From Martinezella lusitana (lineage in GTDB: Bacteria > Pseudomonadota > Alphaproteobacteria > Rhizobiales > Rhizobiaceae): a DNA stretch of 64,000 bases. The stretch covers positions 62,001 through 126,000 of the forward strand of contig NZ_JAFEVL010000030.1 in the NCBI RefSeq assembly GCF_016901135.1. Reading direction: 5' to 3'. The notes below the pieces were generated by a model, which worked only from the letters and a program-made list of their open reading frames with translations, was not told the DNA's origin and ran no database searches. The position numbers and the translations under genes are program-made. The number at the start of each line of letters is the position of its first letter. Positions within the stretch are counted from its first letter, which is position 1. Of this stretch, positions 18,974 through 27,358 are shown piece by piece.

Positions 18974-19877
18974 GTTTCAAATCGGACTCCGAGGCGTTTC
19001 CTATGACCCACGGGCAGGCATAATAGTCTTCGATGCGGTCGATGACGCGGCCGGCGACATGGACACGAACCGGCCACGCGACCTCCCACTGGTCGCCTCG
19101 CAGGAAGAGCACGAGCAGGACAGGCTCTCCGTCGATCGCCCCGAACTCCATGGTCCACGTCTCTGGGTTTCGCTCGTATTCGGCGAAATAGGGAGAGCTT
19201 CTGAGCAGGCCGTCGAAGCAATCGGCGACCCGCAACCGAGCATCGGCGCTGGTGAGGCCCCGCACGCCATCCCAGTCATGGCGGTTGAAGAGGTCAACAT
19301 AGCGCTGCAAAAGCTGCGCGGTGTCGGGATCAAGCGGACGGCTCGGTTCGCCGGTAGGTTCAGCGGGCAAGTCGGCGAGCTTCGCCCGTGCACGGGAGAG
19401 CGCGGATTTGACGCCGCCAACCGTCGAGTCCACGAGTTCTGCGGTCTCTTCCAGCGAATAGTCGAACACATCCTTTAGGAGGACGCAGGCGCGCTCCTTG
19501 GGCGGCAGGTGGCCAACCAGCCGTTCGATGGCACGATGTGCATCGGTCGTCGCCGGCGCTGCAGCGACGACGCCGATGTCGTCCGAATAGGCGCTCTCCG
19601 CACGCTCGCGCGCATCGCGCCGCCTCAGAAAGTCGATGCAGCGATTGTGAGCGATGCGAAATAACCAGGGTTTTAGCCTGCGGGCATCATCGAGGGTCTC
19701 GATCTTCGTGTAGGCCTCGAACAGCGTCTCCTGCATGATATCCTCACCGTCGAGCCGTGAGCCGGTCATACGGGCGCAGTAGCGATGCAGTTGGGCGCGG
19801 ACGCCTGACACCGTCTCGAGGAAGGCTCGATACCGCGCGTCGAATAGGCCGATCGGTCGCTCAGGCATGTTCTTCAC
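18939..19877 (-). CDS. ECF sigma factor with C-terminal SnoaL-like domain (SigJ-like)
   Basis: A 312-residue protein. Region 2 includes DGEDIMQETLFEAYTKI and LKPWLFRIAHNRCIDFLRRRD. Region 4 includes LPPKERACVLLKDVFDYSLEETAELVDSTVGGVKSALSRAR. About 120 further residues form an NTF2/SnoaL-like fold (LLQRYVDLFNRHDWDGVRGL). Established knowledge: such long ECFs (SigJ/ECF41-like) have no classical anti-sigma and are controlled by their own C-terminal domain. Start is GTG at 19877 or ATG at 19868. It lies downstream of a hydrolase and a tiny ORF in one tight operon; its C-terminal codons overlap the putative transposase scar. Confidence 0.85.
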   Translation of the reverse strand: MKNMPERPIGLFDARYRAFLETVSGVRAQLHRYCARMTGSRLDGEDIMQETLFEAYTKIETLDDARRLKPWLFRIAHNRCIDFLRRRDARERAESAYSDDIGVVAAAPATTDAHRAIERLVGHLPPKERACVLLKDVFDYSLEETAELVDSTVGGVKSALSRARAKLADLPAEPTGEPSRPLDPDTAQLLQRYVDLFNRHDWDGVRGLTSADARLRVADCFDGLLRSSPYFAEYERNPETWTMEFGAIDGEPVLLVLFLRGDQWEVAWPVRVHVAGRVIDRIEDYYACPWVIGNASESDLKLMTGPIALRGA

Positions 19878-19893
19878 CTACCACCTACTAGCG

Positions 19894-20022
19894 TCATTGA
19901 GGAACATGGGTGAGGACCATGACACCATTCTTGAAGCGATGTCTATCGACGAGCTTCACACGGAAGAGCTCATGGTCAGCGTCTTCAAATGCACGCTTGC
20001 CCACTTTCAATTTGCGAGTCAT
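19894..20022 (-). CDS. 42-residue small protein translationally coupled to the hydrolase
   Basis: Reads MTRKLKVGKRAFEDADHELF, continues RVKLVDRHRFKNG and ends VMVLTHVPQ. The ATG is preceded by a near-perfect AGGAGGT at 4 bases. It overlaps the hydrolase stop by ATGA, and its own stop lies 16 bases before the sigma-factor start. The protein is basic with no membrane segment or motif that I recognise. The strong ribosome site and close coupling on both sides argue that it is real. The function is unknown; a small regulator or partner of the sigma factor is only a guess. Confidence 0.6.
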   Translation of the reverse strand: MTRKLKVGKRAFEDADHELFRVKLVDRHRFKNGVMVLTHVPQ

Positions 20023-20951
20023 GCGACCTCCTGACTTTCACCGCGTGTTGCCGCGGTTCCGGTCAGACCGATCTTGGGGCGGACCCATTGTGCAAACCGC
20101 TCTATCGCGTCGTCGGCTTCGGGAGCACGGCCAGCCATCATCTGGAACGAGTGCAGCATCCCCGGAAATACCTCTAAGCGCACCTCGACGCCGGCGGCCT
20201 TCGCACGGTCGGCGAGCGCTCGGCTGTCGTCGAGCAGGGTTTCGTCTTCGCCCGCCTGCAGATAGATCGGCGGCAAGCCCTTGAGATCGGCAAAGATTGG
20301 GCTGGCGAATGGATGACGGGCATCGGCCCCTCCGAGTACTTGCGATGCCAGCATATCCACGGTCGCCTTCTGAAAGAAGGCGTCCTTCTCGCGGTTAGCT
20401 TCGTAAGAGAGCCCGCTCGCCGACAGATCATGCCAGCCAGAGATACTGAGGATCGCGGCCGACAGCGGACGTCCCGCATCTCGGAGTTTCATCGCGGCCG
20501 CAATGATCAGGCCTGCGCCAGCGGAATCGCCTGCACCTATAGTGTGCTTCGGCTCGATACCCTGCTCGGCCAGCCACTCGAACGCGGTCGCGGCCTGCTC
20601 GATTTGACGCGGGAACTTACTCTGAAACGCATAGTCGTAAGTGGCGATCAAAGCGTGACAGCCAATCGCCTTGGCGAGGTGCCCGACCATCTTGCGATGG
20701 GTCCAGATCGATCCTCCAATATAGCCACCGCCGTGCACGTAAAGCATGACCCGATCTTTGTCCGCCAGTTTTGGCTGAACCCACAGCGCGGTCTTGTCGC
20801 TAAGGTTCGTCTCGACGTAATCGACGCCGCCCGGTTCTGCCGTCAAAACAGACCACTCGGAGACTTCCGGCGGCAATTCTTTACCGCTGCGCCAAGCCTC
20901 CGCGAGCGTTTCGAAGTATATCTTGTTCGCCAAACTCTGCTTGCTCTCCAT
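20019..20951 (-). CDS. Alpha/beta hydrolase, hormone-sensitive-lipase (acetyl-hydrolase) type
   Basis: A 310-residue protein with the oxyanion-hole motif HGGGYIGGS near residue 75 and the nucleophile elbow GDSAGAG near residue 144. Late acid and His residues are plausible (QAGEDETLLDDS; PGMLHSFQ). These are the marks of HSL/family IV esterases acting on small esters. The ATG at 20951 has GGAG 8 bases upstream and is preferred to the GTG two codons earlier. It is the first gene of the hydrolase - small ORF - ECF sigma operon. Confidence 0.85.
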   Translation of the reverse strand: MESKQSLANKIYFETLAEAWRSGKELPPEVSEWSVLTAEPGGVDYVETNLSDKTALWVQPKLADKDRVMLYVHGGGYIGGSIWTHRKMVGHLAKAIGCHALIATYDYAFQSKFPRQIEQAATAFEWLAEQGIEPKHTIGAGDSAGAGLIIAAAMKLRDAGRPLSAAILSISGWHDLSASGLSYEANREKDAFFQKATVDMLASQVLGGADARHPFASPIFADLKGLPPIYLQAGEDETLLDDSRALADRAKAAGVEVRLEVFPGMLHSFQMMAGRAPEADDAIERFAQWVRPKIGLTGTAATRGESQEVA

Positions 20952-21520
20952 TGCCACGCTCCAATCCGTTTAGGAGGGCGATGTCGAGGATGACCGCCCT
21001 TCAACAGCTAAGACGGACGAATCCAGCGAAAGGATACGTTGCCGGCAGATGCAACGCCTCAACGGTGGCAGTTACCTCGGACCTGGGTGTAAACAGGCCT
21101 TGAAGAACGACCCCGCCAGGAACGAGCACAACTATCTGTTATAATATAATTATCGAGCTAGAGAGTGTGGTCACGATCGGCGCCGATCGTGACCACACTC
21201 GACTCTAAAGTTCACCAATAACTTCAAGGGACTAAATCGCGGTGACCACGAGGTCATCCGTCAACGCCGAACCACACACGGGCAATGATCTGCGGTGGGA
21301 AAAGATGGTTCTTACAGCTGACGGCGGGCATGTTCATACCTCAATGAATTATCCAAGGACCGCTAAGCCACAAACAATGTGAAATCACCGAAATACAGTC
21401 TTCGCCAGATCCAAACCAATCGTACGAACTTCGCTTATGACGCCCAGCTCCAATGTAGGTTCAACCAATCCCACTTTGCCACACATCGGCGCCGTCGCGG
21501 GCGTCTACATCATCAATACC
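20952..21520. other. Intergenic region with a strong AT-rich promoter-like box and a perfect palindrome
   Basis: No convincing gene in about 570 bases. A 40-codon frame (20981-21103, plus strand) has AGGAGG nearby but at a poor distance and has no other support. Two overlapping TATAAT hexamers lie at 21140-21150, immediately before the 38-base palindrome at 21163-21200. The remainder up to the kinase stop shows nothing I can name. Confidence 0.5.
21163..21200. repeat. Perfect 38-base palindrome (two 19-base arms, no spacer)
   Basis: The left arm GAGTGTGGTCACGATCGGC is followed directly by its exact reverse complement. With one bulge the symmetry extends outward to about 21159-21207 (TAGAG and CTCTA). 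Two TATAAT hexamers lie just upstream. There is no T-run on either side, so a normal intrinsic terminator is not indicated. It may be an operator or an RNA hairpin. Confidence 0.8.
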
Positions 21521-22489
21521 TCATGCTCTCCCAACTGGTTGACCCGAAATCAAACTCTCGACGTTTTCCGTCGTCGGTAAGGCGGTTCGCGCGCCGACTG
21601 CCGACACGGCGATGCTTGCCGCCGCGCAGGCAAAAGCGAGGCTGTCTTCAAGCGTACGGTCTTTAAAGCAAGCGGCCAGGAAAGCGCCGTTGAAACAGTC
21701 GCCAGCGCCCGTCGCGTCGACCATCCTGACCGGAAAAGCAGGGTGTTCGGCCCATGCGGTGCGGCTGCAGGCGATAGCGCCTGCGGCGCCCATGGTGACG
21801 ACGATCAATTGCGGACCCCTGTCCAGAAGCGGACGAATGGTTTCAACTGAGATGTCCGCGTCGGACGTGGCGCGAAAGCCGCCTTCATTCATGAAGACGA
21901 TATCAGAGCATTCCAGCAGGGCATCGAGGCGCTCGCGGGTCGGCGCGACGGCTGCCTCGATATCGATGGCGACCGCAACGCCGGCAGCATGTGCCAGGGC
22001 CGTGATCTGCCGGAACTCGGTGAGGTCATAGGGCATGGCGTAAAGCAACCGGCTTTGCCGAAGTGCAGCCGACAATACCGCCTCGTCCATCGGCTCGCCC
22101 GGCATCGGCGCATAGACGAGCGCCTTTTCGCCGGAAGCGTCGATAATGATCGTTGCCGCTGCCGTCGGCTGTTCGACGACGCGCAGGAATGCATTCGACA
22201 CGCCGGCCTCTCCGTTGGCTGTCAGCAGCAGTTGACCCTCGGCATCACCGCCCACACGTCCATAGCCCGCAACGCGAACACCCAGGCGGCTTGCAGCGCA
22301 GGCGACATTGGCGGCGGTACCCCCGGCAAATGTGCCAAGACGGCGGCCAAGGAGCTTTTCGTCGGCCAGGGGCACCCGCACGGTCTCAAAGACATAGTCG
22401 ATGTTCGGATCGCCATAGGCGAGCACATCGAAAGTGCGGTCCGCGTTTTCCCTGAAGAAGATCGCGAGTTCGGTGCTGCTGTCAGCCAT
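21521..22489 (-). CDS. PfkB-family carbohydrate kinase
   Basis: A 322-residue protein with the PfkB signatures GTFAGGTAANVACAASRLG near residue 52 and the ATP-site DATGAGDCFNGAF from residue 258, whose second Asp is the catalytic base. This family phosphorylates ribose, nucleosides, fructose and related sugars. The ATG at 22489 overlaps the end of the ADP-ribosylglycohydrolase gene by 8 bases, so the two are probably co-translated. Position downstream of a nucleoside-type ABC importer suggests a sugar or nucleoside freed by the glycohydrolase as substrate, which is inference. Confidence 0.85.
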   Translation of the reverse strand: MADSSTELAIFFRENADRTFDVLAYGDPNIDYVFETVRVPLADEKLLGRRLGTFAGGTAANVACAASRLGVRVAGYGRVGGDAEGQLLLTANGEAGVSNAFLRVVEQPTAAATIIIDASGEKALVYAPMPGEPMDEAVLSAALRQSRLLYAMPYDLTEFRQITALAHAAGVAVAIDIEAAVAPTRERLDALLECSDIVFMNEGGFRATSDADISVETIRPLLDRGPQLIVVTMGAAGAIACSRTAWAEHPAFPVRMVDATGAGDCFNGAFLAACFKDRTLEDSLAFACAAASIAVSAVGARTALPTTENVESLISGQPVGRA

Positions 22490-23546
22490 CGCTGCTATTC
22501 TCCAAGGCGATATCGGCCAGTCCGGCCGCGAGATTTTGTAAATGGAACTCCGCATCATTGACCGCGACGAATTCGCGGTAAAACGTTTGCGGCAGTTTTG
22601 CCGTACCGGCCATGGCGCCCGCCATCGCACCGGCCATGGTGGCGACGGTGTCGGTGTCGTTGCCCACACTTGCCGCCAGCGCCACGGTGCGCAGCGGATC
22701 GCCCTTGGCATAAGCGAAGATGGCGATCGCGGCCGGTACGGATTCGCATGCGAGCATCGACGCGCCGATGGCTGCATCGAGATCATAAAGGAACTGACGG
22801 TCGTCCGTCGCGCGTGTTGCAATCTCCAGCGCCATATCTAGCCGGGTTGAAAAACGCGGCCCGGGCGGCACGCGCGCATGCTCGACCGCCAACCGCGCGC
22901 CGATCAGGCCACCTTTGCGGCACGCTTGGACGACGGCATCGATGTCGCGTTCCACAAGGGCCATGGCCGCGCCGGCGGCAATTGCGCAGGCGGACGCAAT
23001 GGCAACGTCGGTATCGTGAGACGGCAGGCAGGTCACCAGCGCCTGTTCGCAAGCTGCGGCGATGTTGCCGGGATGCACAAGACCGGCAGGCGCAACGCGC
23101 ATGGCGGCGCCATTGGTGTTGCCCATGGTCGTCAGCTTACGCTTGGATGTACCGACGACGCCGACGCGATCAAGGCCTTCCCCTGCCTGCAAGGCGGCGA
23201 CAATCGCCGCTGTGGTCGGGCCCATGAAGCCGGCCTTTGGCGATGTCTCGGCCCAGTCAAGCAGGCAGGCGATCCAGCCTGCTTGATCGAGACGGCCGCC
23301 CGCCTTCACCAAGGCGCGGGCGAGATAATACATCTGGCTGGCATCGTCCGTGACCTCACCGCGTTTACCACTGTTGGCGCCCGCGAACGTATCCGGCGTC
23401 GGCTCCTCGAACCGATCAGCGAGGCCATCGTAACGCGCGAAAATCTCGTCTATTCCCCAAAGCTCCGTCGGCGCGCCGAGCGCATCGCCGATGCCGGCGA
23501 GCGCAAGGGAGGCGAGGATCGGATCGTAATACTTGTTTGTTGTCAT
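22482..23546 (-). CDS. ADP-ribosylglycohydrolase family protein
   Basis: A 354-residue, all-helical protein. It has TDDASQ at 66-71 (usually TDDT in the family) and GNDTDT at 295-300, the two acidic motifs that bind the magnesium ions in DraG/ARH enzymes. An ordinary start, GIGDALGAPTE, is at residues 18-28. Known members hydrolyse N- or O-glycosidic bonds of ADP-ribose to protein or small molecules, and some act on nucleoside-like substrates. The Thr to Ala change in the first motif is visible. It is encoded between BMP-type ABC permeases and a PfkB kinase, so a catabolic role on an imported riboside is likelier than protein de-ADP-ribosylation. Confidence 0.85.
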   Translation of the reverse strand: MTTNKYYDPILASLALAGIGDALGAPTELWGIDEIFARYDGLADRFEEPTPDTFAGANSGKRGEVTDDASQMYYLARALVKAGGRLDQAGWIACLLDWAETSPKAGFMGPTTAAIVAALQAGEGLDRVGVVGTSKRKLTTMGNTNGAAMRVAPAGLVHPGNIAAACEQALVTCLPSHDTDVAIASACAIAAGAAMALVERDIDAVVQACRKGGLIGARLAVEHARVPPGPRFSTRLDMALEIATRATDDRQFLYDLDAAIGASMLACESVPAAIAIFAYAKGDPLRTVALAASVGNDTDTVATMAGAMAGAMAGTAKLPQTFYREFVAVNDAEFHLQNLAAGLADIALENSSDG

Positions 23547-23590
23547 CCCTGGTCCGTTTCTTATCGTTTATTTTGTGAAAGCTCTCGGCA

Positions 23591-24592
23591 TCAGGCGGGG
23601 CGCAAAGCACTCGCAGCCCGCGTGATCCGTCTGGCTATCCGGCGCTTCTGCTGGATGTTGAAGAACACCAAGGCGAGGATGGTCAGTGCCGGCGGGATCA
23701 TGAAGACAATCTGGCTCGGAACATTGTAGCTCCCGAGCTGCGCAGCAAACACGGTCGACGCGCCGAAGACGACGGCGGCGATCAACGTGCCGAGCGGCCG
23801 GCGGCCGCCGAGAAACACGGCAGCAAGCGCCAGGAAGCCCCGGCCGCCGGTCATGTCGGCCTGAAACAGGGTGAGATAGCCCATGCTCAGGAAGACGCCG
23901 CCAAGGCTGGCCAGCAGTCCGCTGAGCAACAGCGCCGCATATTGCACGCGCTTGACCGAGATGCCGGCGGCAAGGGCCGCATCCGGATTCTCCCCGACGG
24001 CACGAAGTCTCAGCCCGAAACGGGTGCGATAGAGCAATAGCGACAAGAACGGCGTGGCGAGAAGTGCTGCGTAGACGACAATGTTGTGGCCAGCAAAGCC
24101 GTCGCCGTTCAGGATCGTCCCGATGATCGGGATAGTGTCGACGAAGTGAATATGCAGCGACGGCAAGGCGTAGCTGGTCAAGGTCGCGGTGGACCCTTTG
24201 TCGCCGGTGATCGAGACGAGCAGGAAGACCGTAAGCCCCGAGGCCAGGATATTGATGCCGACGCCGGCGACGATGATGTCGGCGCCAAGCTCGAGGTGAA
24301 ATACCGCGAGCAACCCAGCAATTATGACACCGGCGGTCAGCCCGGCGAGGCAACCCATCCACGGGTGCAGCCAGTGCGGAGCACCGGGAAACCAGATTGC
24401 CGAGTAGGCTGAGGCGATGACGCCAAAGAAGGCGGCGACCAGCATGATGCCTTCGAGCGCGATGTTGATGCTGCCGGCAAGGTCGGAAATCAGGCCGCCG
24501 AAGGCGGACAGGATGATCGGGGCGGAGGCCCGCAATATGGCAGCAAGTAGCGTTCCGAGGAATGTACCCCACAGGATGAGTTCGGTGCTCAT
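23591..24592 (-). CDS. ABC transporter permease, nucleoside/BMP type (second permease)
   Basis: A 333-residue polytopic protein of the BPD_transp_2 type. It contains GLISDLAGSINIALEGIML and the coupling-like stretch FGLRLRAVGENPDAALAAGI, both typical of the YufQ/NupQ-like subunit of sugar and nucleoside importers. It overlaps the first permease by ATGA-type coupling at 24589-24592. It works with the ATPase at 25710 and the binding protein at 27359. Confidence 0.88.
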   Translation of the reverse strand: MSTELILWGTFLGTLLAAILRASAPIILSAFGGLISDLAGSINIALEGIMLVAAFFGVIASAYSAIWFPGAPHWLHPWMGCLAGLTAGVIIAGLLAVFHLELGADIIVAGVGINILASGLTVFLLVSITGDKGSTATLTSYALPSLHIHFVDTIPIIGTILNGDGFAGHNIVVYAALLATPFLSLLLYRTRFGLRLRAVGENPDAALAAGISVKRVQYAALLLSGLLASLGGVFLSMGYLTLFQADMTGGRGFLALAAVFLGGRRPLGTLIAAVVFGASTVFAAQLGSYNVPSQIVFMIPPALTILALVFFNIQQKRRIARRITRAASALRPA

Positions 24593-25713
24593 GCGCGCGC
24601 CTCCTTTCCGGCCCTCGCCGATGATCGCGCCCGCAGCCAGCCCGTCAGCAGGGCCGGGCCGAAACGTTCGGCAATGACGAACAGGATGATGAAGGCCTGG
24701 ATAATCATGACCATCTCGCGGGTGACGTCGGAGTTGCGCTCCATCACCTGCGCCCCGACCCGGAGATAGGCATAGAGGATCGCCACGATCGGGATGACGA
24801 GCGGATTGTTGCGGGCAAGCAGAGCTACGACGATGCCCTCGAAGCCGAGGCCCGGCGAGAGATCGACTGGCAAGGCTTTCAGAAGCGCATTCGATGTATG
24901 GAAGCCGGCAAGGCCCGCGAAGATACCGCCAAATGCCATGGAGAGCGCCGTGGCGCGTTTCACGGGGATACCAACTTGTTCGGCAAATCGCGGGTTCGCG
25001 CCGACAAGGGAGATTTCATAGCCGGCGGTCGTCCGCTTGATCAGGAACCATGCGGCCACGGCGGCCAGGATGGCCACGAAGCCCATGACCGTCACGTTGG
25101 TACGGGTAAGCAGCGCTGTCAGCACAGAGGCGGCGGGCAATGGCGGGGTGGTGATGAATCCAGCGGAGGGATCGCGAAGCCAATAGGTGATGACCAGGCG
25201 ATAGAACTGAACGGCAATGACATTCAGCATCAAGGTGGTGACGATCTCGCTGGCGCCGAAGCGGGCTTTCAGCACGCCCGGCAGCAGGCCCCAGAGGAAG
25301 CCGGTTGTCATTGCCGCCAGGCAGGCCGCGGGAATGACAATGATCGCCGGGCCACCGAGCATCAGGCTAACGGCAGCGGCAGCAATCGCTCCGAGAAAAA
25401 GTTGACCATCCGCACCCATCGAGAACTGCCGGGCGCGAAAGGGAATGGCGACGGCAAGGCCGAGCAGCGTCAAGGTGGTTGCGTCTTCGAGCAACGAGCC
25501 CAGCCGGGTCATCCGGCGAACCGAAAACTGTCCCGCGCTGTTCCAGCCGAAATCCGGCCAGGCGCCTGTCAGCAGTGCGCCATAGGCTTTTAACGGTTCG
25601 GCGCTGACCAAAGCCGTCAGCACGAAGCCACAGCCGAGGGCGGCGGCGAGAACGAAGATGAGGCGCACGATCTGGGCGCCGATGCCAGAGGCAGAGCTTG
25701 GCGATGCACTCAT
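24589..25713 (-). CDS. ABC transporter permease, nucleoside/BMP type (first permease)
   Basis: A 374-residue membrane protein with a basic and Ser-rich N-terminus, about eight or more hydrophobic segments and the stretch YEISLVGANPRFAEQVGIPVKRA, the usual cytoplasmic loop of YufP/NupP-like permeases. Also typical is PFRARQFSMGADGQLFLGAI. It overlaps the ATPase gene by 4 bases (25710-25713), so translation is coupled. Confidence 0.88.
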   Translation of the reverse strand: MSASPSSASGIGAQIVRLIFVLAAALGCGFVLTALVSAEPLKAYGALLTGAWPDFGWNSAGQFSVRRMTRLGSLLEDATTLTLLGLAVAIPFRARQFSMGADGQLFLGAIAAAAVSLMLGGPAIIVIPAACLAAMTTGFLWGLLPGVLKARFGASEIVTTLMLNVIAVQFYRLVITYWLRDPSAGFITTPPLPAASVLTALLTRTNVTVMGFVAILAAVAAWFLIKRTTAGYEISLVGANPRFAEQVGIPVKRATALSMAFGGIFAGLAGFHTSNALLKALPVDLSPGLGFEGIVVALLARNNPLVIPIVAILYAYLRVGAQVMERNSDVTREMVMIIQAFIILFVIAERFGPALLTGWLRARSSARAGKEARA

Positions 25714-27320
25714 GCGATTGCCTCCTGTGGACCGGCGGCGAAGACGGCGTCGAGCGTCGCTGCCGCCTGCGGCTGGCGCTTCAGCCCGGTCATATAAAGG
25801 CCGATCTCGCGCTGGTCGGCTGTGTCGGCACGAAAATGTGCGACGATCTCACCCTTGAAGAGTACGGCAATCCGGTCGGAAAGGCTTAAGACCTCCTCCA
25901 GGTCGGCTGAGATCAACAGCACGGCCGCGCCGCGGTCGCGCAGCGCCACCAGTTCGTCCCGCAGTGAGCCGGCCGCACCGACATCGACGCCGCGCGTCGG
26001 CTGCGCGGCGATGAGGAACTTCGGCTCGCCCGATATTTCGCGCGCCATGACCACCTTTTGCATATTGCCGCCGGAAAGCGCGCCGACCGGCGTCTTGGCT
26101 GAGGCTGTCTTGATCTCGAATTGCTTAATCAGACCCTTAGCCCACTTGCCGATTGCACCGGTCTTCAAGCAGCCGAAGGAGGAGAAGGACGGTTCGTAAT
26201 AGGTGGTCGCAACGATGTTCTTCTCGATGTCGAGATTGACCGCGACACCCTCGGTCAAACGATCCTCGGGAACTGTCGCCACACCGGATTTGCGCGCGGC
26301 CCGAACGCCCCGGCTGGTAAAGGTCGCGCCATCGAGGTCGCCCGCTCCCGCATGCGGCGCAGCCAGCCCGCTCAGTACACGCGCCAGCGAATTCTGCCCA
26401 TTGCCTTCGACCCCGGCAATGCCGAGAATCTCGCCGGCCGCGACATCGAAGTTGATATCGGACAGGCGCACGCTGCCCTGCGCGTTGACATAACCAAGCT
26501 GACGCACCCGCACGCGCGGCTGCCGATCGCTTGTGTCTACACGCTTGACGACCTGCGGCGCCAGCGGCCGGCCGACCATCATTTCGGCAATGGTCCTGTG
26601 ATCAATGTTGGCGGTATCGGCATGCCCGGTCACGCGGCCATCGCGCAGCACCGTCAGCCGGTCGGAAATCGCCTTCACCTCGGCAAGCTTATGGGTAATG
26701 ACGACGACCGTGACGCCCGACGCAACCAGCCGGCGGATCGCCACAAAAAGCTCGTCCGTCTCCTGTGGTGTAAGAACGGCGGTCGGTTCGTCCATCAGCA
26801 AGATCCGCGCGCCGCGATAAAGGGTCTTCAGGATCTCGGTGCGCTGCTGCATCCCAATGGAAACATCCCCCACCCGTGCAGCCGGATCGACATCGAGCCC
26901 GAAGGACTTCGCCAATTGCCGGACCGCAGCGGTGGCCGTGTCACGGTCAAGGAGCCCGCCTCGCCCGACGGGTTCCTGACCGAGCACGACATTTTCCGCA
27001 ATGGTGAAAGAGGGGATGAGGTTCAAATGTTGCGCCACCATGCCGATACCAGCGGCGATTGCCTGGCTTGGATGGGTGAAATGACGCTCGATGCCATCGA
27101 CCAGGATTGTGCCGACGCTCGGTTGGATCAGGCCATAAATCATTTTCATGATCGTCGACTTGCCAGCACCGTTTTCGCCGCAGATCGCATGGATTTCTCC
27201 GTGCTCGATCGTCAGCGAAACGTCCTCATTCGCCAAGGTGCCGTTGCCATAGCGCTTGCTGACATTGCGCAGCTCTATGGCTGGCGCCATTCTGTTGGCG
27301 CCAGAAGGGTGATGCTCCAT
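25710..27320 (-). CDS. ABC transporter ATPase with two nucleotide-binding domains (BMP/nucleoside type)
   Basis: A 536-residue double ATPase. The first Walker A is GENGAGKSTIMK, the first signature DVSIGMQQRTEI and the first Walker B ILLMDEPTAVLTP. The second half has GVEGNGQNSLARVLSG (a degenerate Walker A) and GALSGGNMQKVVMARE (signature). This arrangement matches the YufO/NupO and RbsA-like sugar importers. The gene start is followed directly by MAPAIELRNVSKRYGNG. It energises the two permeases encoded just downstream. Confidence 0.9.
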   Translation of the reverse strand: MEHHPSGANRMAPAIELRNVSKRYGNGTLANEDVSLTIEHGEIHAICGENGAGKSTIMKMIYGLIQPSVGTILVDGIERHFTHPSQAIAAGIGMVAQHLNLIPSFTIAENVVLGQEPVGRGGLLDRDTATAAVRQLAKSFGLDVDPAARVGDVSIGMQQRTEILKTLYRGARILLMDEPTAVLTPQETDELFVAIRRLVASGVTVVVITHKLAEVKAISDRLTVLRDGRVTGHADTANIDHRTIAEMMVGRPLAPQVVKRVDTSDRQPRVRVRQLGYVNAQGSVRLSDINFDVAAGEILGIAGVEGNGQNSLARVLSGLAAPHAGAGDLDGATFTSRGVRAARKSGVATVPEDRLTEGVAVNLDIEKNIVATTYYEPSFSSFGCLKTGAIGKWAKGLIKQFEIKTASAKTPVGALSGGNMQKVVMAREISGEPKFLIAAQPTRGVDVGAAGSLRDELVALRDRGAAVLLISADLEEVLSLSDRIAVLFKGEIVAHFRADTADQREIGLYMTGLKRQPQAAATLDAVFAAGPQEAIA

Positions 27321-27358
27321 CGAAAGAAGCTCCTCGCAAGAGATGAGACCACACCCGG

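Noticed and set aside
20981..21103. A 40-codon plus-strand frame after AGGAGG, divergent from the hydrolase
   Set aside because: Spacing to the first ATG is only three bases, and there is no conserved feature or following gene.
23568..24572. A 334-codon minus-strand frame overlapping the second BMP permease
   Set aside because: Same strand but another frame, rich in Arg and His with no membrane segments; the permease frame has the conserved sequence.
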